Positions 28,654-38,406 of a stretch of 64,000 bases of DNA are shown piece by piece (position 1 is the stretch's first letter; each line of letters opens with the position of its first letter). The stretch is taken from the NCBI RefSeq assembly GCF_001654985.1, contig NZ_LXEU01000068.1, positions 1 through 64,000 on the forward strand, read 5' to 3'. The notes under the pieces are model-generated. The model made no database searches. It saw nothing but the letters and a program-made list of their open reading frames with translations, and was not told the DNA's origin. A program made the translations under genes and the position numbers. This DNA is from Kluyvera georgiana ATCC 51603. Lineage in GTDB: Bacteria; Pseudomonadota; Gammaproteobacteria; Enterobacterales; Enterobacteriaceae.

Positions 28654-29949
28654 ATGTCACATTACACCCGACCTCTGAATCGACAAGATTATAAAACGCT
28701 GACGTTGGCTGCCCTGGGCGGCGCGCTGGAGTTTTATGATTTCATTATCTTCGTCTTCTTTGCCGCCGTGGTAGGGGAGCTTTTCTTCCCGGCAGACATC
28801 CCCGAATGGCTGCGTCAGGTGCAAACTTTCGGCATCTTTGCCGCTGGCTATCTGGCGCGCCCGCTGGGCGGGATCATTATGGCGCACTTCGGCGATCTGG
28901 TCGGGCGCAAAAAAATGTTTACCCTCAGCATCTTGCTGATGGCGGTACCGACCCTGGCGATTGGCCTGCTGCCGACTTACGCCAGCGCTGGGCTGGCAGC
29001 GCCGCTGCTGCTGTTGCTGATGCGTATTTTGCAGGGTGCTGCGATTGGCGGGGAAGTTCCGGGGGCGTGGGTGTTTGTTGCCGAGCATGTCCCGGCGCGG
29101 CGAATTGGTATCGCCTGCGGTACGCTAACGGCGGGTCTGACGGTCGGGATCTTGCTGGGTTCGGTGGTGGCGACGCTGATTAACACTCAGCTCTCTGCAC
29201 AGGCAATTCATGACGGCGGCTGGCGTATTCCGTTCCTGCTCGGCGGGGCTTTTGGCCTGGTGGCGATGTACCTGCGTCGTTGGTTGCAGGAAACGCCTAT
29301 CTTCCTGGAAATGCAGCAACGTAAAGCGCTGGCTCAGGAGCTGCCGCTTAAATCCGTTGTCCTCAAGCACAAGCAGGCGGTGGTGGTTTCAATGCTGCTG
29401 ACCTGGCTACTGTCGGCGGGCATCGTGGTGGTTATCCTGATGTCACCGGTCTGGCTGCAAAAGCAGTACGGCTTTGCCCCTGCGTTGACCTTACAGGCCA
29501 ACAGCGTGGCGACGGTGATGCTCTGCGTTGGCTGCCTGTTGGCGGGGTTGATTGTCGACCGCGTCGGGGCCAGTAAAACCTTTATTGTGGGCAGCATCCT
29601 GCTCGCCTGCTCTAGCTGGTTTTTCTACCATCTTGCCGGAACGCACCCTGAACAGCTGTTCTTGCTCTACGGACTGGTCGGTCTGTGCGTTGGCGTGGTG
29701 GGTGCCGTACCGTATGTCATGGTGCGCGCCTTCCCGGCGGAAGTCCGCTTTACCGGGATTTCCTTCTCATACAATGTTTCCTACGCCATTTTCGGCGGCC
29801 TGACGCCGATTGCCGTCACCATGCTGATGGGCGTGTCACCGATGGCGCCCGCCTGGTACGTACTGGCGCTGTCGTTGATTGGGCTAGGCTTGGGAATCTG
29901 GCTGCGTAAAGAACGACCCGCTGCTGTTGGTGCGTTACAACGTTCATAA
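28654..29949 (+). CDS. MFS transporter, metabolite:proton symporter (MHS) family
   Basis: I start at ATG 28654 (431 residues, MSHYTRPLNRQDYKTLTLAA); a TTG 19 codons upstream is open but unlikely. The protein has about twelve hydrophobic segments. MHS-type marks are ALGGALEFYDFIIFVFFAAV in the first segment, GYLARPLGGIIMAHFGDLVG with the loop motif GRKKMF, and the EVPGAWVFVAEHVP region of segment 5. Relatives move proline/betaine, shikimate, 2-oxoglutarate or citrate with protons; the substrate here cannot be read. E. coli K-12 has no such gene between mog and satP, so it is an extra or lost gene at this site. A strong terminator follows. Confidence 0.88.
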   Translation: MSHYTRPLNRQDYKTLTLAALGGALEFYDFIIFVFFAAVVGELFFPADIPEWLRQVQTFGIFAAGYLARPLGGIIMAHFGDLVGRKKMFTLSILLMAVPTLAIGLLPTYASAGLAAPLLLLLMRILQGAAIGGEVPGAWVFVAEHVPARRIGIACGTLTAGLTVGILLGSVVATLINTQLSAQAIHDGGWRIPFLLGGAFGLVAMYLRRWLQETPIFLEMQQRKALAQELPLKSVVLKHKQAVVVSMLLTWLLSAGIVVVILMSPVWLQKQYGFAPALTLQANSVATVMLCVGCLLAGLIVDRVGASKTFIVGSILLACSSWFFYHLAGTHPEQLFLLYGLVGLCVGVVGAVPYVMVRAFPAEVRFTGISFSYNVSYAIFGGLTPIAVTMLMGVSPMAPAWYVLALSLIGLGLGIWLRKERPAAVGALQRS

Positions 29950-29968
29950 GCGAGCGCAATCGCAGGCA

Positions 29969-30003
29969 AAAAAAAAGCGTCGGCCATGCCGACGCTTTTT
30001 TAT
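29969..30003. terminator. Bidirectional terminator between the MHS transporter and satP
   Basis: AAGCGTCGGC (29975-29984) pairs with GCCGACGCTT (29988-29997), flanked by a run of A on the left and T on the right, so it can stop transcripts from both sides. Confidence 0.92.
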
Positions 30004-30014
30004 AACCAGAGAGA

Positions 30015-30581
30015 TCAGTGTTTTTCACCAATCGGCAGCACGGTACGGCCGAACTGCTCGTTGAGCACTTCACCCATTGCCAGGTAAATCGCGCTCGCGC
30101 CACAAACCAGGCCAACCCAACCTGCCACGTGAATAATCGCTTCGTTGCCGTTGATGTTGCCAATCGCCAGCAGCGCGAACAGCACGGTCAGGCTCAGGAA
30201 CACGAACTGCAGCATGCGCGCGGCTTTCAGGGTACCGAAGAACATGAACAGCGTGAACACGCCCCACAGGCCGAGGTAAGCGCCGAGGAATTGTGCGTTA
30301 GGCGCATCGCTCATCCCCATCTTCGGCAGCAGCAGAATGGCGACCAGAGTCAGCCAGAAAGAGCCGTAAGAGGTGAAAGCGGTCAGACCGAAAGTATTCC
30401 CTTTCTTGTATTCCAGCAGGCCCGCGAAAATCTGCGCGATACCGCCGTAAAAAATACCCATAGCGAGAATAATGCCGTCAAAGGCGAAGAAACCGGCGTT
30501 ATGCAGGTTAAGCAGAATGGTGGTCATGCCGAAGCCCATCAGGCCCAGCGGTGCCGGGTTAGCCAACTTAGTGTTGCCCAT
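30015..30581 (-). CDS. satP: Acetate/succinate:proton symporter SatP (YaaH)
   Basis: The 188-residue protein equals E. coli SatP, of the acetate uptake transporter (AceTr/YaaH) family. It has six membrane segments and the family signature [18 protein letters not shown] at residues 7-24; Ile-Phe-Ala-Gly-Leu ([21 protein letters not shown]) follows near 70. It imports acetate and succinate with protons across the inner membrane. It stands alone, ending at the shared terminator and starting 127 bases from the yaaW stop. Confidence 0.96.
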   Translation of the reverse strand: MGNTKLANPAPLGLMGFGMTTILLNLHNAGFFAFDGIILAMGIFYGGIAQIFAGLLEYKKGNTFGLTAFTSYGSFWLTLVAILLLPKMGMSDAPNAQFLGAYLGLWGVFTLFMFFGTLKAARMLQFVFLSLTVLFALLAIGNINGNEAIIHVAGWVGLVCGASAIYLAMGEVLNEQFGRTVLPIGEKH

Positions 30582-30708
30582 AATTCCTCAAATCATCATT
30601 GAATGGTGAAATAATCTCCCCACTGCTGGGGGCGCGGCATCATAATCAGGAGTAAACGGGCTGTCTATGATCTGATCGGGGGAAAATGAACTATTTTCCC
30701 CCTTTAGC

Positions 30709-31434
30709 TTATCCGGCTCGCTGTAATGCCGCGCGGGCAATCAGACGACGCAGGCAGGCAATGCGCAGCACGGCTGGGATGGTCACGCGATAGGCGCTAC
30801 CGCTGACGGCCTTCACGCCGTTCACCGCTGCGCCGACCGGGCCGCCAAGACCGGCCCCGCGCATTAAACCGTGGCCGATAACGCTGACGGCGGCATGTTT
30901 ATGCAAAATGTGGCCGAGCTGACTCTCCAGCAGGTGTTCAATGCCGTGATCCAGACGATGGTGATCGATAAGCTGCGGCAGTAAAGCTTCCACTTCCATG
31001 ACTTTCAGCTGGATTGCTGCATGAAAGCGGGCTTTCTGTTCGTCGTTCATCCGCTTCCACGCATGGCGAACAAACTGTTCCAGCAGCTGTTTCTCAATGG
31101 CTGCGGTCGGCATCGTTTTGTCGGCTTTCAGCCCCAGACGTTTAGCAACGTCGCGCAGGATTTCACGGTACAGCTTGCCGTGGCCGCGGATCTGGTTGGC
31201 GATGCTATCGCCGCCAAAGTGCTGAAACTCGCCGGCGATCAGCTGCCAGTTGCGACGGTGCTGCTCCGGATGGCCCTCCATCGACATATACAGCTCATTG
31301 TGCAGCAGCGCGCTCGACAGGCGACGTTTGCCTTTTTCATTGTGGGTCATCAACAGAGCTAAGCGCGCCAGCTGCTCTTCGCTACAGTGCTGGAGGAAGA
31401 GCAAATCTTCATCATTCAGATAGGAGACTTTCAT
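30709..31434 (-). CDS. yaaW: YaaW, UPF0174 family protein
   Basis: The 241-residue protein matches E. coli YaaW (237). Its N-terminal SYLNDEDLLFLQHCSEEQLARLA is the DUF3944-like segment, and the middle (GGDSIANQIRGHGKLYREILRDVAKRLG) is the UPF0174 core. A Gly/Ala-rich stretch (LMRGAGLGGPVGAAVNGVKAVSG) lies near the C terminus, perhaps membrane-active. Function is unknown. E. coli annotates htgA antisense to it; here the antisense frame is only fragmentary. A GGGGGAAAAT/ATTTTCCCCC hairpin (30678-30702) follows the stop but has no T run on this strand. Confidence 0.88.
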   Translation of the reverse strand: MKVSYLNDEDLLFLQHCSEEQLARLALLMTHNEKGKRRLSSALLHNELYMSMEGHPEQHRRNWQLIAGEFQHFGGDSIANQIRGHGKLYREILRDVAKRLGLKADKTMPTAAIEKQLLEQFVRHAWKRMNDEQKARFHAAIQLKVMEVEALLPQLIDHHRLDHGIEHLLESQLGHILHKHAAVSVIGHGLMRGAGLGGPVGAAVNGVKAVSGSAYRVTIPAVLRIACLRRLIARAALQRAG

Positions 31435-31466
31435 TTACGTTCGTGACTTATGTTAGCGGAGCAAGA

Positions 31467-31871
31467 TTAATCGTCGCCGATGATTTTCAGCGATGCCATA
31501 TCGGAAGAGTTGACGGTATGGCCTGAGAAACTGATTTTGGACACGCAGCGTTTGTTGTCATTGTCGCTGTTGATGTTGATCCAGTCCGTCGTCTGGCCTT
31601 CTTTGAGTGAAGACGGGACGTTGAGGCTTTGGCTGCTGCTGCGGGCGGCCTTAAAGTACACCGAAGCGCCGCTCAGCTGCGCGTCGCCGCGATCCACGCT
31701 GAGCTTGATGCGCTTCACAATTCGACATACCGGGAGCTTCAGGGTGAGATCGTTAGTTTCGTTGCGGGGCAGGGCGATAACGCCCAGCGTTTTGTGGTCG
31801 TTGGCGCAGGCGGAACTGGCCAGCAGCAGGCCAAACGCCAGACTGACTGAGACGTTTAAAAGGGTTTTCAT
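31467..31871 (-). CDS. yaaI: YaaI, periplasmic DUF2541 family protein
   Basis: A longer frame exists, but the ATG at 31871 behind AAGGAAT gives the 134-residue length of E. coli YaaI and a signal peptide ([23 protein letters not shown]). The mature part has the conserved [24 protein letters not shown] and [22 protein letters not shown] blocks; two cysteines may form a disulfide. It is secreted to the periplasm; function is unknown. It lies between yaaW (32 bases) and the dnaK promoter region, divergent from dnaK. Confidence 0.93.
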   Translation of the reverse strand: MKTLLNVSVSLAFGLLLASSACANDHKTLGVIALPRNETNDLTLKLPVCRIVKRIKLSVDRGDAQLSGASVYFKAARSSSQSLNVPSSLKEGQTTDWININSDNDNKRCVSKISFSGHTVNSSDMASLKIIGDD

Positions 31872-32075
31872 CGTATTCCTTACCGGAGGGGCCATTTTAG
31901 TGAGCAAAATGCTACGGTAAATTTTATTCCTCGTTGGTTCGGTTTTCAGCGCTGAATTATGACAGCTTATGACAGCAATTAACTGAATAAATTGATGTTT
32001 TTATATTTATATCGTGAATGCGTTTAGCGAAACGTCGGAAATAAAACCGCACTGAATGAAAAATTTTTAATCCTG

Positions 32076-32107
32076 CCCCTTGATGGATGACGTTGTGACC
32101 CCATCTT
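32076..32107 (+). promoter_or_regulatory. dnaK P1 heat-shock (sigma-32) promoter
   Basis: CCCCTTGAT (32076-32084) and CCCCATCTT (32099-32107) match the sigma-32 -35 (CTTGAA) and -10 (CCCCATNT) elements and the E. coli dnaK P1 position. The following GTAGTCAACCGCAGTGAGTG block is also conserved with E. coli. The rest of the 31872-32228 gap (about 200 bases next to yaaI) is AT-rich with nothing else recognised. Confidence 0.88.
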
Positions 32108-32153
32108 GTAGTCAACCGCAGTGAGTGAGTCTGAAAAAAAACGATTCAGGGCA

Positions 32154-32179
32154 GTTGAAACCGCAGGTTTCGCCCTTAT
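32154..32179 (+). promoter_or_regulatory. dnaK P2 heat-shock promoter
   Basis: GTTGAAA (32154-32160) and CGCCCTTAT (32171-32179) correspond to the second sigma-32 promoter of E. coli dnaK, about 50 bases before the dnaK ATG. Confidence 0.75.
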
Positions 32180-32228
32180 TACAGATTCACAACCACATGT
32201 TGACTGAATTTTTAGTGGAGACGTTTAG

Positions 32229-34151
32229 ATGGGTAAAATTATTGGTATCGACCTGGGTACTACCAACTCTTGTGTAGCGATTATGGATGGCACTACCGCT
32301 CGCGTTCTGGAGAACGCCGAAGGCGACCGCACCACGCCTTCTATCATTGCTTATACCCAGGATGGTGAAACTCTGGTTGGTCAGCCGGCTAAACGTCAGG
32401 CAGTGACAAACCCGCAAAACACCCTGTTTGCGATTAAACGCCTGATTGGTCGCCGCTTCCAGGACGAAGAAGTTCAGCGTGACGTTTCTATCATGCCGTA
32501 CAAAATTGTTGCCGCAGACAATGGCGACGCATGGCTTGATGTGAAAGGCACCAAAACTGCACCGCCGCAGATCTCTGCTGAAGTGCTGAAAAAAATGAAG
32601 AAAACGGCTGAAGATTACCTGGGTGAGCCGGTAACTGAAGCGGTTATCACCGTACCTGCATACTTTAACGATGCTCAGCGTCAGGCAACTAAAGACGCCG
32701 GCCGTATCGCAGGTCTGGAAGTCAAACGTATCATCAACGAACCAACCGCAGCTGCGCTGGCTTACGGTCTGGATAAAGAAGTCGGCAACCGTACTATCGC
32801 GGTTTACGACCTCGGTGGTGGTACTTTCGATATCTCTATTATCGAAATCGACGAAGTTGATGGCGAAAAAACCTTTGAAGTTCTGGCAACCAACGGTGAT
32901 ACCCACCTGGGTGGTGAAGACTTCGATACCCGCCTGATCAACTACCTCGTTGACGAGTTTAAGAAAGATCAGGGCATCGACCTGCGTAACGACCCGCTGG
33001 CGATGCAGCGCCTGAAAGAAGCCGCTGAGAAAGCGAAGATCGAGCTGTCTTCCGCTCAGCAGACCGACGTGAACCTGCCGTACATCACTGCAGATGCGAC
33101 CGGTCCGAAACACATGAACATCAAAGTGACCCGTGCGAAACTGGAAAGCCTGGTAGAAGACCTGGTTAACCGTTCTATCGAGCCGCTGAAAGTTGCGCTG
33201 CAGGATGCTGGCCTGTCCGTATCCGATATCCAGGACGTTATCCTGGTCGGTGGTCAGACGCGTATGCCGATGGTGCAGAAGAAAGTTGCTGAGTTCTTCG
33301 GTAAAGAGCCGCGTAAAGACGTTAACCCGGACGAAGCTGTTGCTATCGGCGCGGCGGTTCAGGGCGGCGTGCTGACCGGTGAAGTAAAAGACGTGCTGCT
33401 GCTGGACGTTACCCCGCTGTCTCTGGGTATCGAAACCATGGGCGGTGTGATGACTGCGCTCATCAACAAAAACACCACCATCCCAACTAAGCACAGCCAG
33501 GTGTTCTCTACCGCGGAAGACAACCAGTCTGCGGTAACCATCCACGTGATTCAGGGTGAGCGTAAACGTGCATCCGATAACAAATCACTGGGTCAGTTCA
33601 ACCTGGACGGTATCAGCCCGGCACCGCGCGGCATGCCGCAGATCGAAGTGACCTTCGATATCGATGCTGACGGTATCCTGCACGTTTCCGCGAAAGACAA
33701 AAACAGCGGTAAAGAGCAGAAGATCACCATCAAGGCATCTTCCGGTCTGAACGAGGAAGAAATTCAGAAGATGGTTCGCGATGCAGAAGCGAACGCAGAA
33801 TCTGACCGTAAGTTCGAAGAGCTGGTTCAGACCCGTAACCAGGGCGACCATCTGCTGCACAGCACCCGTAAGCAGGTTGAAGAAGCAGGTGAACAGCTGC
33901 CGGCTGACGACAAAACCGCTATCGAGTCTGCGCTGACCGCGCTGGAAACGTCTCTGAAAGGCGAAGACAAAGCGGACATCGAAGCGAAAATGCAGGCGCT
34001 GGCGCAGGTTTCCCAGAAACTGATGGAAATCGCTCAGCAGCAGCATGCACAGCAGCAGGCTGGCGCAGCAGGCGCTGACGCTTCCGCGAACAATGCGAAA
34101 GACGACGACGTTGTTGACGCAGAGTTCGAAGAAGTGAAAGACAAAAAATAA
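32229..34151 (+). CDS. dnaK: Molecular chaperone DnaK (Hsp70)
   Basis: The 640-residue protein is nearly identical to E. coli DnaK (638). The start follows GTGGAG. The ATPase domain (1-385) begins [18 protein letters not shown] and holds [13 protein letters not shown] and [11 protein letters not shown]. The substrate domain (about 393-507) and the helical lid follow, ending in the C-terminal EEVKDKK tail. With DnaJ and GrpE it folds and disaggregates proteins, and it feeds back on sigma-32. It is first in dnaK-dnaJ and driven by two heat-shock promoters. Confidence 0.99.
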   Translation: MGKIIGIDLGTTNSCVAIMDGTTARVLENAEGDRTTPSIIAYTQDGETLVGQPAKRQAVTNPQNTLFAIKRLIGRRFQDEEVQRDVSIMPYKIVAADNGDAWLDVKGTKTAPPQISAEVLKKMKKTAEDYLGEPVTEAVITVPAYFNDAQRQATKDAGRIAGLEVKRIINEPTAAALAYGLDKEVGNRTIAVYDLGGGTFDISIIEIDEVDGEKTFEVLATNGDTHLGGEDFDTRLINYLVDEFKKDQGIDLRNDPLAMQRLKEAAEKAKIELSSAQQTDVNLPYITADATGPKHMNIKVTRAKLESLVEDLVNRSIEPLKVALQDAGLSVSDIQDVILVGGQTRMPMVQKKVAEFFGKEPRKDVNPDEAVAIGAAVQGGVLTGEVKDVLLLDVTPLSLGIETMGGVMTALINKNTTIPTKHSQVFSTAEDNQSAVTIHVIQGERKRASDNKSLGQFNLDGISPAPRGMPQIEVTFDIDADGILHVSAKDKNSGKEQKITIKASSGLNEEEIQKMVRDAEANAESDRKFEELVQTRNQGDHLLHSTRKQVEEAGEQLPADDKTAIESALTALETSLKGEDKADIEAKMQALAQVSQKLMEIAQQQHAQQQAGAAGADASANNAKDDDVVDAEFEEVKDKK

Positions 34152-34238
34152 TCGCCCTGATGCAGGGTAATTAATCGGCACGGGCGAAGAGGTTTCCTCT
34201 CCGCCCGTGCTCGCATGTTAAGGGGCTGAACAATACCA
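34152..34238 (+). ncRNA. tpke11: dnaK-dnaJ intergenic hairpin RNA (Tpke11 position)
   Basis: The 87-base gap contains GCACGGGCG pairing with CGCCCGTGC (34178-34210 region), with an inner GAGG/CCTC stem. In E. coli the small RNA Tpke11 maps to this same gap. The hairpin lacks a T run, so it is not a simple terminator and may be an RNA-processing or partial-attenuation element. Calling it a separate RNA is inference from position. Confidence 0.4.
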
Positions 34239-35378
34239 ATGGCAAAGCAAGACTATTACGAGATTTTGGGCGTCTCCAAAACAGCGGAAGAGCGCGAAAT
34301 CAAAAAGGCGTACAAACGCCTGGCCATGAAATACCACCCGGACCGCAACCAGGGTGATAAAGAGGCCGAAGCCAAGTTTAAAGAGATCAAAGAAGCGTAC
34401 GAGATCCTGACCGACGCGCAGAAGCGCGCGGCCTACGATCAGTACGGTCATGCAGCCTTTGAACAGGGCGGTATGGGCGGCGGCGGTGCCGGTGGTTTCG
34501 GCGGCGGCGCAGACTTCAGCGATATCTTTGGTGACGTATTCGGCGATATCTTCGGCGGTGGTCGCGGTCGCCAGCGCGCATCCCGTGGCGCAGACCTGCG
34601 CTACAACATGGATCTGACGCTGGAAGAAGCGGTTCGCGGTGTGACCAAAGAGATCCGCATCCCGACGCTGGAAGAGTGCGACATCTGCCACGGCAGCGGC
34701 GCGAAAGCGGGCTCACAGCCGCAGACCTGTCCAACCTGTCACGGCTCCGGCCAGGTGCAGATGCGTCAGGGCTTCTTCGCCGTACAGCAGACCTGTCCAC
34801 ACTGTCAGGGTCGCGGTACGCTGATTAAAGATCCGTGCAACAAATGCCACGGTCACGGTCGCGTTGAGAAGACCAAAACCCTGTCCGTTAAAATTCCGGC
34901 AGGTGTGGACACCGGCGATCGTATTCGCTTGAGCGGTGAAGGTGAAGCCGGTGAGCACGGCGCTCCGGCAGGCGATCTGTACGTTCAGGTGCAGGTGAAA
35001 CAGCACGCTATCTTTGAGCGTGAAGGTAACAACCTGTACTGCGAAGTGCCGATCAACTTCTCCATGGCGGCGCTGGGCGGCGAGATTGAAGTGCCGACGC
35101 TCGACGGTCGCGTGAAGCTGAAAATTCCGGGTGAAACGCAAACCGGCAAACTGTTCCGCATGCGCGGCAAGGGCGTGAAGTCCGTTCGCGGCGGTGCGCA
35201 GGGCGACCTGCTGTGCCGCGTGGTGGTTGAAACCCCGGTCGGCCTGAACGAGAAGCAGAAACAGCTGTTGAAAGACCTGCAGGAAAGCTTCGGCGGCCCA
35301 ACCGGTGAAAACAACAGCCCGCGTTCAAAAAGCTTCTTTGACGGCGTGAAAAAGTTCTTTGACGATTTAACCCGTTAA
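34239..35378 (+). CDS. dnaJ: Co-chaperone DnaJ (Hsp40)
   Basis: The 379-residue protein matches E. coli DnaJ (376). The J domain (1-70) has the His33-Pro34-Asp35 motif that triggers DnaK ATP hydrolysis. A Gly/Phe-rich linker (about 75-105) follows. The cysteine-rich domain (about 140-205) has four CxxCxGxG-type motifs ([32 protein letters not shown]) binding two zinc ions, then the substrate-binding beta domains. It delivers unfolded clients to DnaK. It is second in the operon and is followed by a clear terminator. Confidence 0.98.
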   Translation: MAKQDYYEILGVSKTAEEREIKKAYKRLAMKYHPDRNQGDKEAEAKFKEIKEAYEILTDAQKRAAYDQYGHAAFEQGGMGGGGAGGFGGGADFSDIFGDVFGDIFGGGRGRQRASRGADLRYNMDLTLEEAVRGVTKEIRIPTLEECDICHGSGAKAGSQPQTCPTCHGSGQVQMRQGFFAVQQTCPHCQGRGTLIKDPCNKCHGHGRVEKTKTLSVKIPAGVDTGDRIRLSGEGEAGEHGAPAGDLYVQVQVKQHAIFEREGNNLYCEVPINFSMAALGGEIEVPTLDGRVKLKIPGETQTGKLFRMRGKGVKSVRGGAQGDLLCRVVVETPVGLNEKQKQLLKDLQESFGGPTGENNSPRSKSFFDGVKKFFDDLTR

Positions 35379-35411
35379 TCTTTCGCCGTCAGGCGAGGGC
35401 TGAACCGACAA

Positions 35412-35440
35412 AACCCGGAGCATGCGCTCCGGGTTTTTTT
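35412..35440 (+). terminator. Terminator of dnaKJ
   Basis: AACCCGGAGC (35412-35421) pairs with GCTCCGGGTT (35426-35435), followed by seven T in total, 34 bases after the dnaJ stop. Confidence 0.93.
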
Positions 35441-35589
35441 ATTGTCACCCCTAAAACCTCTCCAGGAGAGGTGATGATTGATTAATTCGGCTAAACTGAA
35501 TTGTCATCCAGTTATAATCTGTTTTTTTCGAGCTTTTAAACGCGATATTATGGTTTTATCGATGTATAAGACGTATAGAGAGATTAAAA

Positions 35590-36759
35590 GTGAAACATCT
35601 TCAGCGCTTTTTTAGCAACGATGCCTCTGGGGGCATCATTCTGATTATTGCCGCCGTTCTGGCGATGCTGATGGCAAACCTCGGCGTGACTAGCGGCCTG
35701 TACCACGCGTTTCTTGAGACGCCGGTGCAACTGCGCGTTGGCGCATTAGAAATCAACAAAAACATGCTGCTGTGGATTAACGATGCCCTGATGGCGGTAT
35801 TTTTCCTGTTGATTGGCCTCGAGGTTAAACGCGAGATGATGCAGGGATCGCTTGCGACGCGTCGTCAGGCGATTTTCCCGGTCGTGGCCGCGCTGGGGGG
35901 GATGGTTGTGCCCGCGCTGGTCTATCTGGCGTTTAACGCGCAGGATCCGGTAGCCAGCAGCGGCTGGGCGATTCCGGCGGCAACGGATATCGCCTTTGCG
36001 CTTGGCGTGCTGGCGCTGCTCGGTAGCCGCGTTCCGGCGTCCCTCAAGATCTTCCTGATGGCGTTGGCGATTATCGACGATCTGGGCGCTATTGTGATTA
36101 TTGCGCTGTTCTACACCAGCGATTTATCGCTGCTGTCGCTTGCCGTCGCGGCCGTTGCTATTGCCGCACTGGCCATCCTGAATTTGAGCGGCGTACGGCG
36201 CACCGGTATTTATATTCTGGTCGGCGTCATTTTGTGGACCGCGGTGCTGAAGTCGGGTGTGCATGCCACGCTGGCGGGCGTGATCGTGGGCTTCTTTATT
36301 CCACTGCGTGAGCAAAATGGCAAGTCGCCGGCAAAGCAGCTTGAGCACGTGCTGCATCCGTGGGTGGCGTTTATGATCCTGCCGCTATTTGCCTTTGCCA
36401 ATGCGGGCGTCTCGCTGCAAGGGGTGACGCTCGACGGGCTGACTTCGCTGCTGCCTCTGGGCATTATCGCCGGTCTGTTTATTGGCAAACCGCTGGGCAT
36501 CAGCTTGTTCTGCTGGCTGGCGCTAAAGCTGAAGCTGGCAAAGCTGCCGGAAGGCGCCAGCTTTGCGCAGATTATGGCCGTCGGACTGCTGTGTGGGATT
36601 GGTTTTACGATGTCTATTTTTATCGCCAGCCTGGCCTTTGGCAGCGTCGATCCGTCGCTGATTAACTGGGCGAAGCTTGGCATTCTGATCGGCTCCGTCC
36701 TGTCTGCGGTGGTGGGATACAGCTTGCTACGTGCACGCTTAAAGCCGGTAGCGAAATGA
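35590..36759 (+). CDS. nhaA: Sodium/proton antiporter NhaA
   Basis: The 389-residue protein equals E. coli NhaA (388), with the same GTG start. Twelve membrane segments are visible. Key residues are all present: Asp133 in [12 protein letters not shown], Asp163-Asp164 in LAIIDDLGA (ion site), and the His of [11 protein letters not shown] that sets pH response in E. coli. It exports one sodium or lithium for two protons at alkaline pH. nhaR follows after 27 bases as the second gene, and NhaR with sodium activates nhaA from the 211-base upstream gap. Confidence 0.98.
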   Translation: MKHLQRFFSNDASGGIILIIAAVLAMLMANLGVTSGLYHAFLETPVQLRVGALEINKNMLLWINDALMAVFFLLIGLEVKREMMQGSLATRRQAIFPVVAALGGMVVPALVYLAFNAQDPVASSGWAIPAATDIAFALGVLALLGSRVPASLKIFLMALAIIDDLGAIVIIALFYTSDLSLLSLAVAAVAIAALAILNLSGVRRTGIYILVGVILWTAVLKSGVHATLAGVIVGFFIPLREQNGKSPAKQLEHVLHPWVAFMILPLFAFANAGVSLQGVTLDGLTSLLPLGIIAGLFIGKPLGISLFCWLALKLKLAKLPEGASFAQIMAVGLLCGIGFTMSIFIASLAFGSVDPSLINWAKLGILIGSVLSAVVGYSLLRARLKPVAK

Positions 36760-36786
36760 GAATGAAAGGAAAGAGGAGCACAGGGC

Positions 36787-37686
36787 ATGTCGCATATAAA
36801 CTACAACCATCTTTACTACTTCTGGCATGTCTACAAGGAAGGTTCTGTCGTGGGCGCGGCGGAGGCGCTATACCTCACGCCGCAGACCATTACCGGCCAG
36901 ATTAAGGCTCTGGAAGAGCGGCTTCAGGGCAAGCTGTTTAAGCGTAAGGGGCGCGGTATTGAGCCGACGGAACTCGGTGAGCTGGTATTTCGCTATGCCG
37001 ACAAGATGTTCACGCTTAGCCAGGAGATGCTGGATATCGTGAACTATCGCAAGGAGTCGAACCTGTTGTTCGACGTGGGGGTGGCCGATGCGTTGTCGAA
37101 ACGGTTGGTCAGCGGGGTACTGGATGCGGCGGTGGTGGAAAGTGAGCAAATTCATCTGCGCTGTTTTGAGTCGACGCATGAAATGTTGCTCGAGCAGCTC
37201 AGCCAGCACAAGCTGGATATGATTATCTCTGACTGCCCGATCGATTCTACGCAGCAGGAAGGACTGTTCTCGGTGAAAATCGGTGAGTGTAGCGTGAGCT
37301 TCTGGTGCACCAATCCGCCGCCGGAGAAACCCTTCCCGGCGTGTCTGGAAGAGCGACGCTTGCTGATTCCAGGGCGACGCTCCATGCTCGGACGCAAGCT
37401 GCTGAACTGGTTTAACGTGCAGGGGCTGAAGGTCGAGATACTCGGTGAGTTTGACGATGCGGCGCTGATGAAGGCCTTTGGCGCGGCGCATAACGCCATA
37501 TTTGTCGCGCCGACGCTCTATTCTCACGATTTCTATGCTGACGACAGCATTGTGGAAATTGGCCGTATGGATAACGTGATGGAAGAGTATCACGCGATTT
37601 TTGCCGAACGCATGATTCAGCACCCATCGGTACAGCGTATCTGCCATAGCGACTATTCGGCGCTGTTTGCCGAACCGACGAAATAA
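36787..37686 (+). CDS. nhaR: LysR-family activator NhaR
   Basis: The 299-residue protein is close to E. coli NhaR. The N-terminal winged helix-turn-helix ([20 protein letters not shown], then [17 protein letters not shown]) is followed by the periplasmic-binding-protein-like effector domain (about 90-295) with the conserved [15 protein letters not shown] and [13 protein letters not shown] stretches. It activates nhaA in response to sodium and in E. coli also osmC and pgaABCD. It is co-transcribed with nhaA and ends about 70 bases before the convergent rpsT terminator. Confidence 0.97.
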   Translation: MSHINYNHLYYFWHVYKEGSVVGAAEALYLTPQTITGQIKALEERLQGKLFKRKGRGIEPTELGELVFRYADKMFTLSQEMLDIVNYRKESNLLFDVGVADALSKRLVSGVLDAAVVESEQIHLRCFESTHEMLLEQLSQHKLDMIISDCPIDSTQQEGLFSVKIGECSVSFWCTNPPPEKPFPACLEERRLLIPGRRSMLGRKLLNWFNVQGLKVEILGEFDDAALMKAFGAAHNAIFVAPTLYSHDFYADDSIVEIGRMDNVMEEYHAIFAERMIQHPSVQRICHSDYSALFAEPTK

Positions 37687-37758
37687 TCCTCGGACGTTGC
37701 CGGCCAGATAAGATCGGCCCGGAGGGGGCTTTTCCTTCTCCGGCCTGCAAAAAACAGA

Positions 37759-37792
37759 CATAAAAAAACCCGCTTTACGCGGGTTTTTCTAC
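37759..37792. terminator. Bidirectional terminator between nhaR and rpsT
   Basis: AAAAACCCGC (37764-37773) pairs with GCGGGTTTTT (37779-37788), preceded by an A run. On the minus strand it is 22 bases after the rpsT stop and is the rpsT terminator; it can also stop nhaAR. Confidence 0.92.
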
Positions 37793-37814
37793 AAAGCTGA
37801 TAACAAGCGGGCGA

Positions 37815-38111
<297 letters not shown>

Positions 38112-38124
38112 TCAAAGGCCGAGG

Positions 38125-38153
38125 AATATGCCCGTTTAGCCTTCTTTTGTCAA
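38125..38153 (-). promoter_or_regulatory. rpsT promoter (P2-like)
   Basis: On the minus strand TTGACA (38148-38153) and CATATT (38125-38130) are 17 bases apart, upstream of rpsT, and match the strong E. coli rpsT P2. The rest of 38079-38406 (328 bases) holds this promoter, the ribF promoter and otherwise no gene that I can see; E. coli yaaY has no clear counterpart. Confidence 0.78.
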
Positions 38154-38348
38154 TGGATTTGTGCAAATAAGCGCCGTTAATTTGACAACGCTGCATTACG
38201 TATTGATGGCGCAGGATTCTACCAGCTTGTCGCCGATGAATACAGTCTTTCCGGCACAAAAATCACGCATCTCGACTATATTTTCTTGCCTTTTTAACGG
38301 ATGCTGATGAAATCATTCCCTCTTTCCGTTACGAGGTGTAATCGCCGG

Positions 38349-38377
38349 TTAACCTTGACTGCTGTACAAGGTATACT
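38349..38377 (+). promoter_or_regulatory. ribF promoter
   Basis: TTAACC (38349-38354) and TATACT (38372-38377) are 17 bases apart, and the ATG of ribF follows 30 bases later. It probably drives ribF-ileS-lspA-fkpB-ispH. Confidence 0.65.
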
Positions 38378-38406
38378 CTGACGATTTTCACTCTTTTGAG
38401 CCAGAC

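Noticed and set aside
30678-30702. GGGGGAAAAT/ATTTTCCCCC hairpin after yaaW as terminator
   Set aside because: No T run follows it on the yaaW strand, so it is mentioned with yaaW but not called a terminator.
31021-31362. Possible htgA counterpart antisense to yaaW
   Set aside because: The frame is only 113 codons against about 196 for the E. coli htgA annotation, which is itself doubtful.
32187-33545. 452-codon open frame antisense to dnaK
   Set aside because: dnaK codon bias leaves the opposite frame free of stops; this is a well-known artefact and the product has no recognisable domain.
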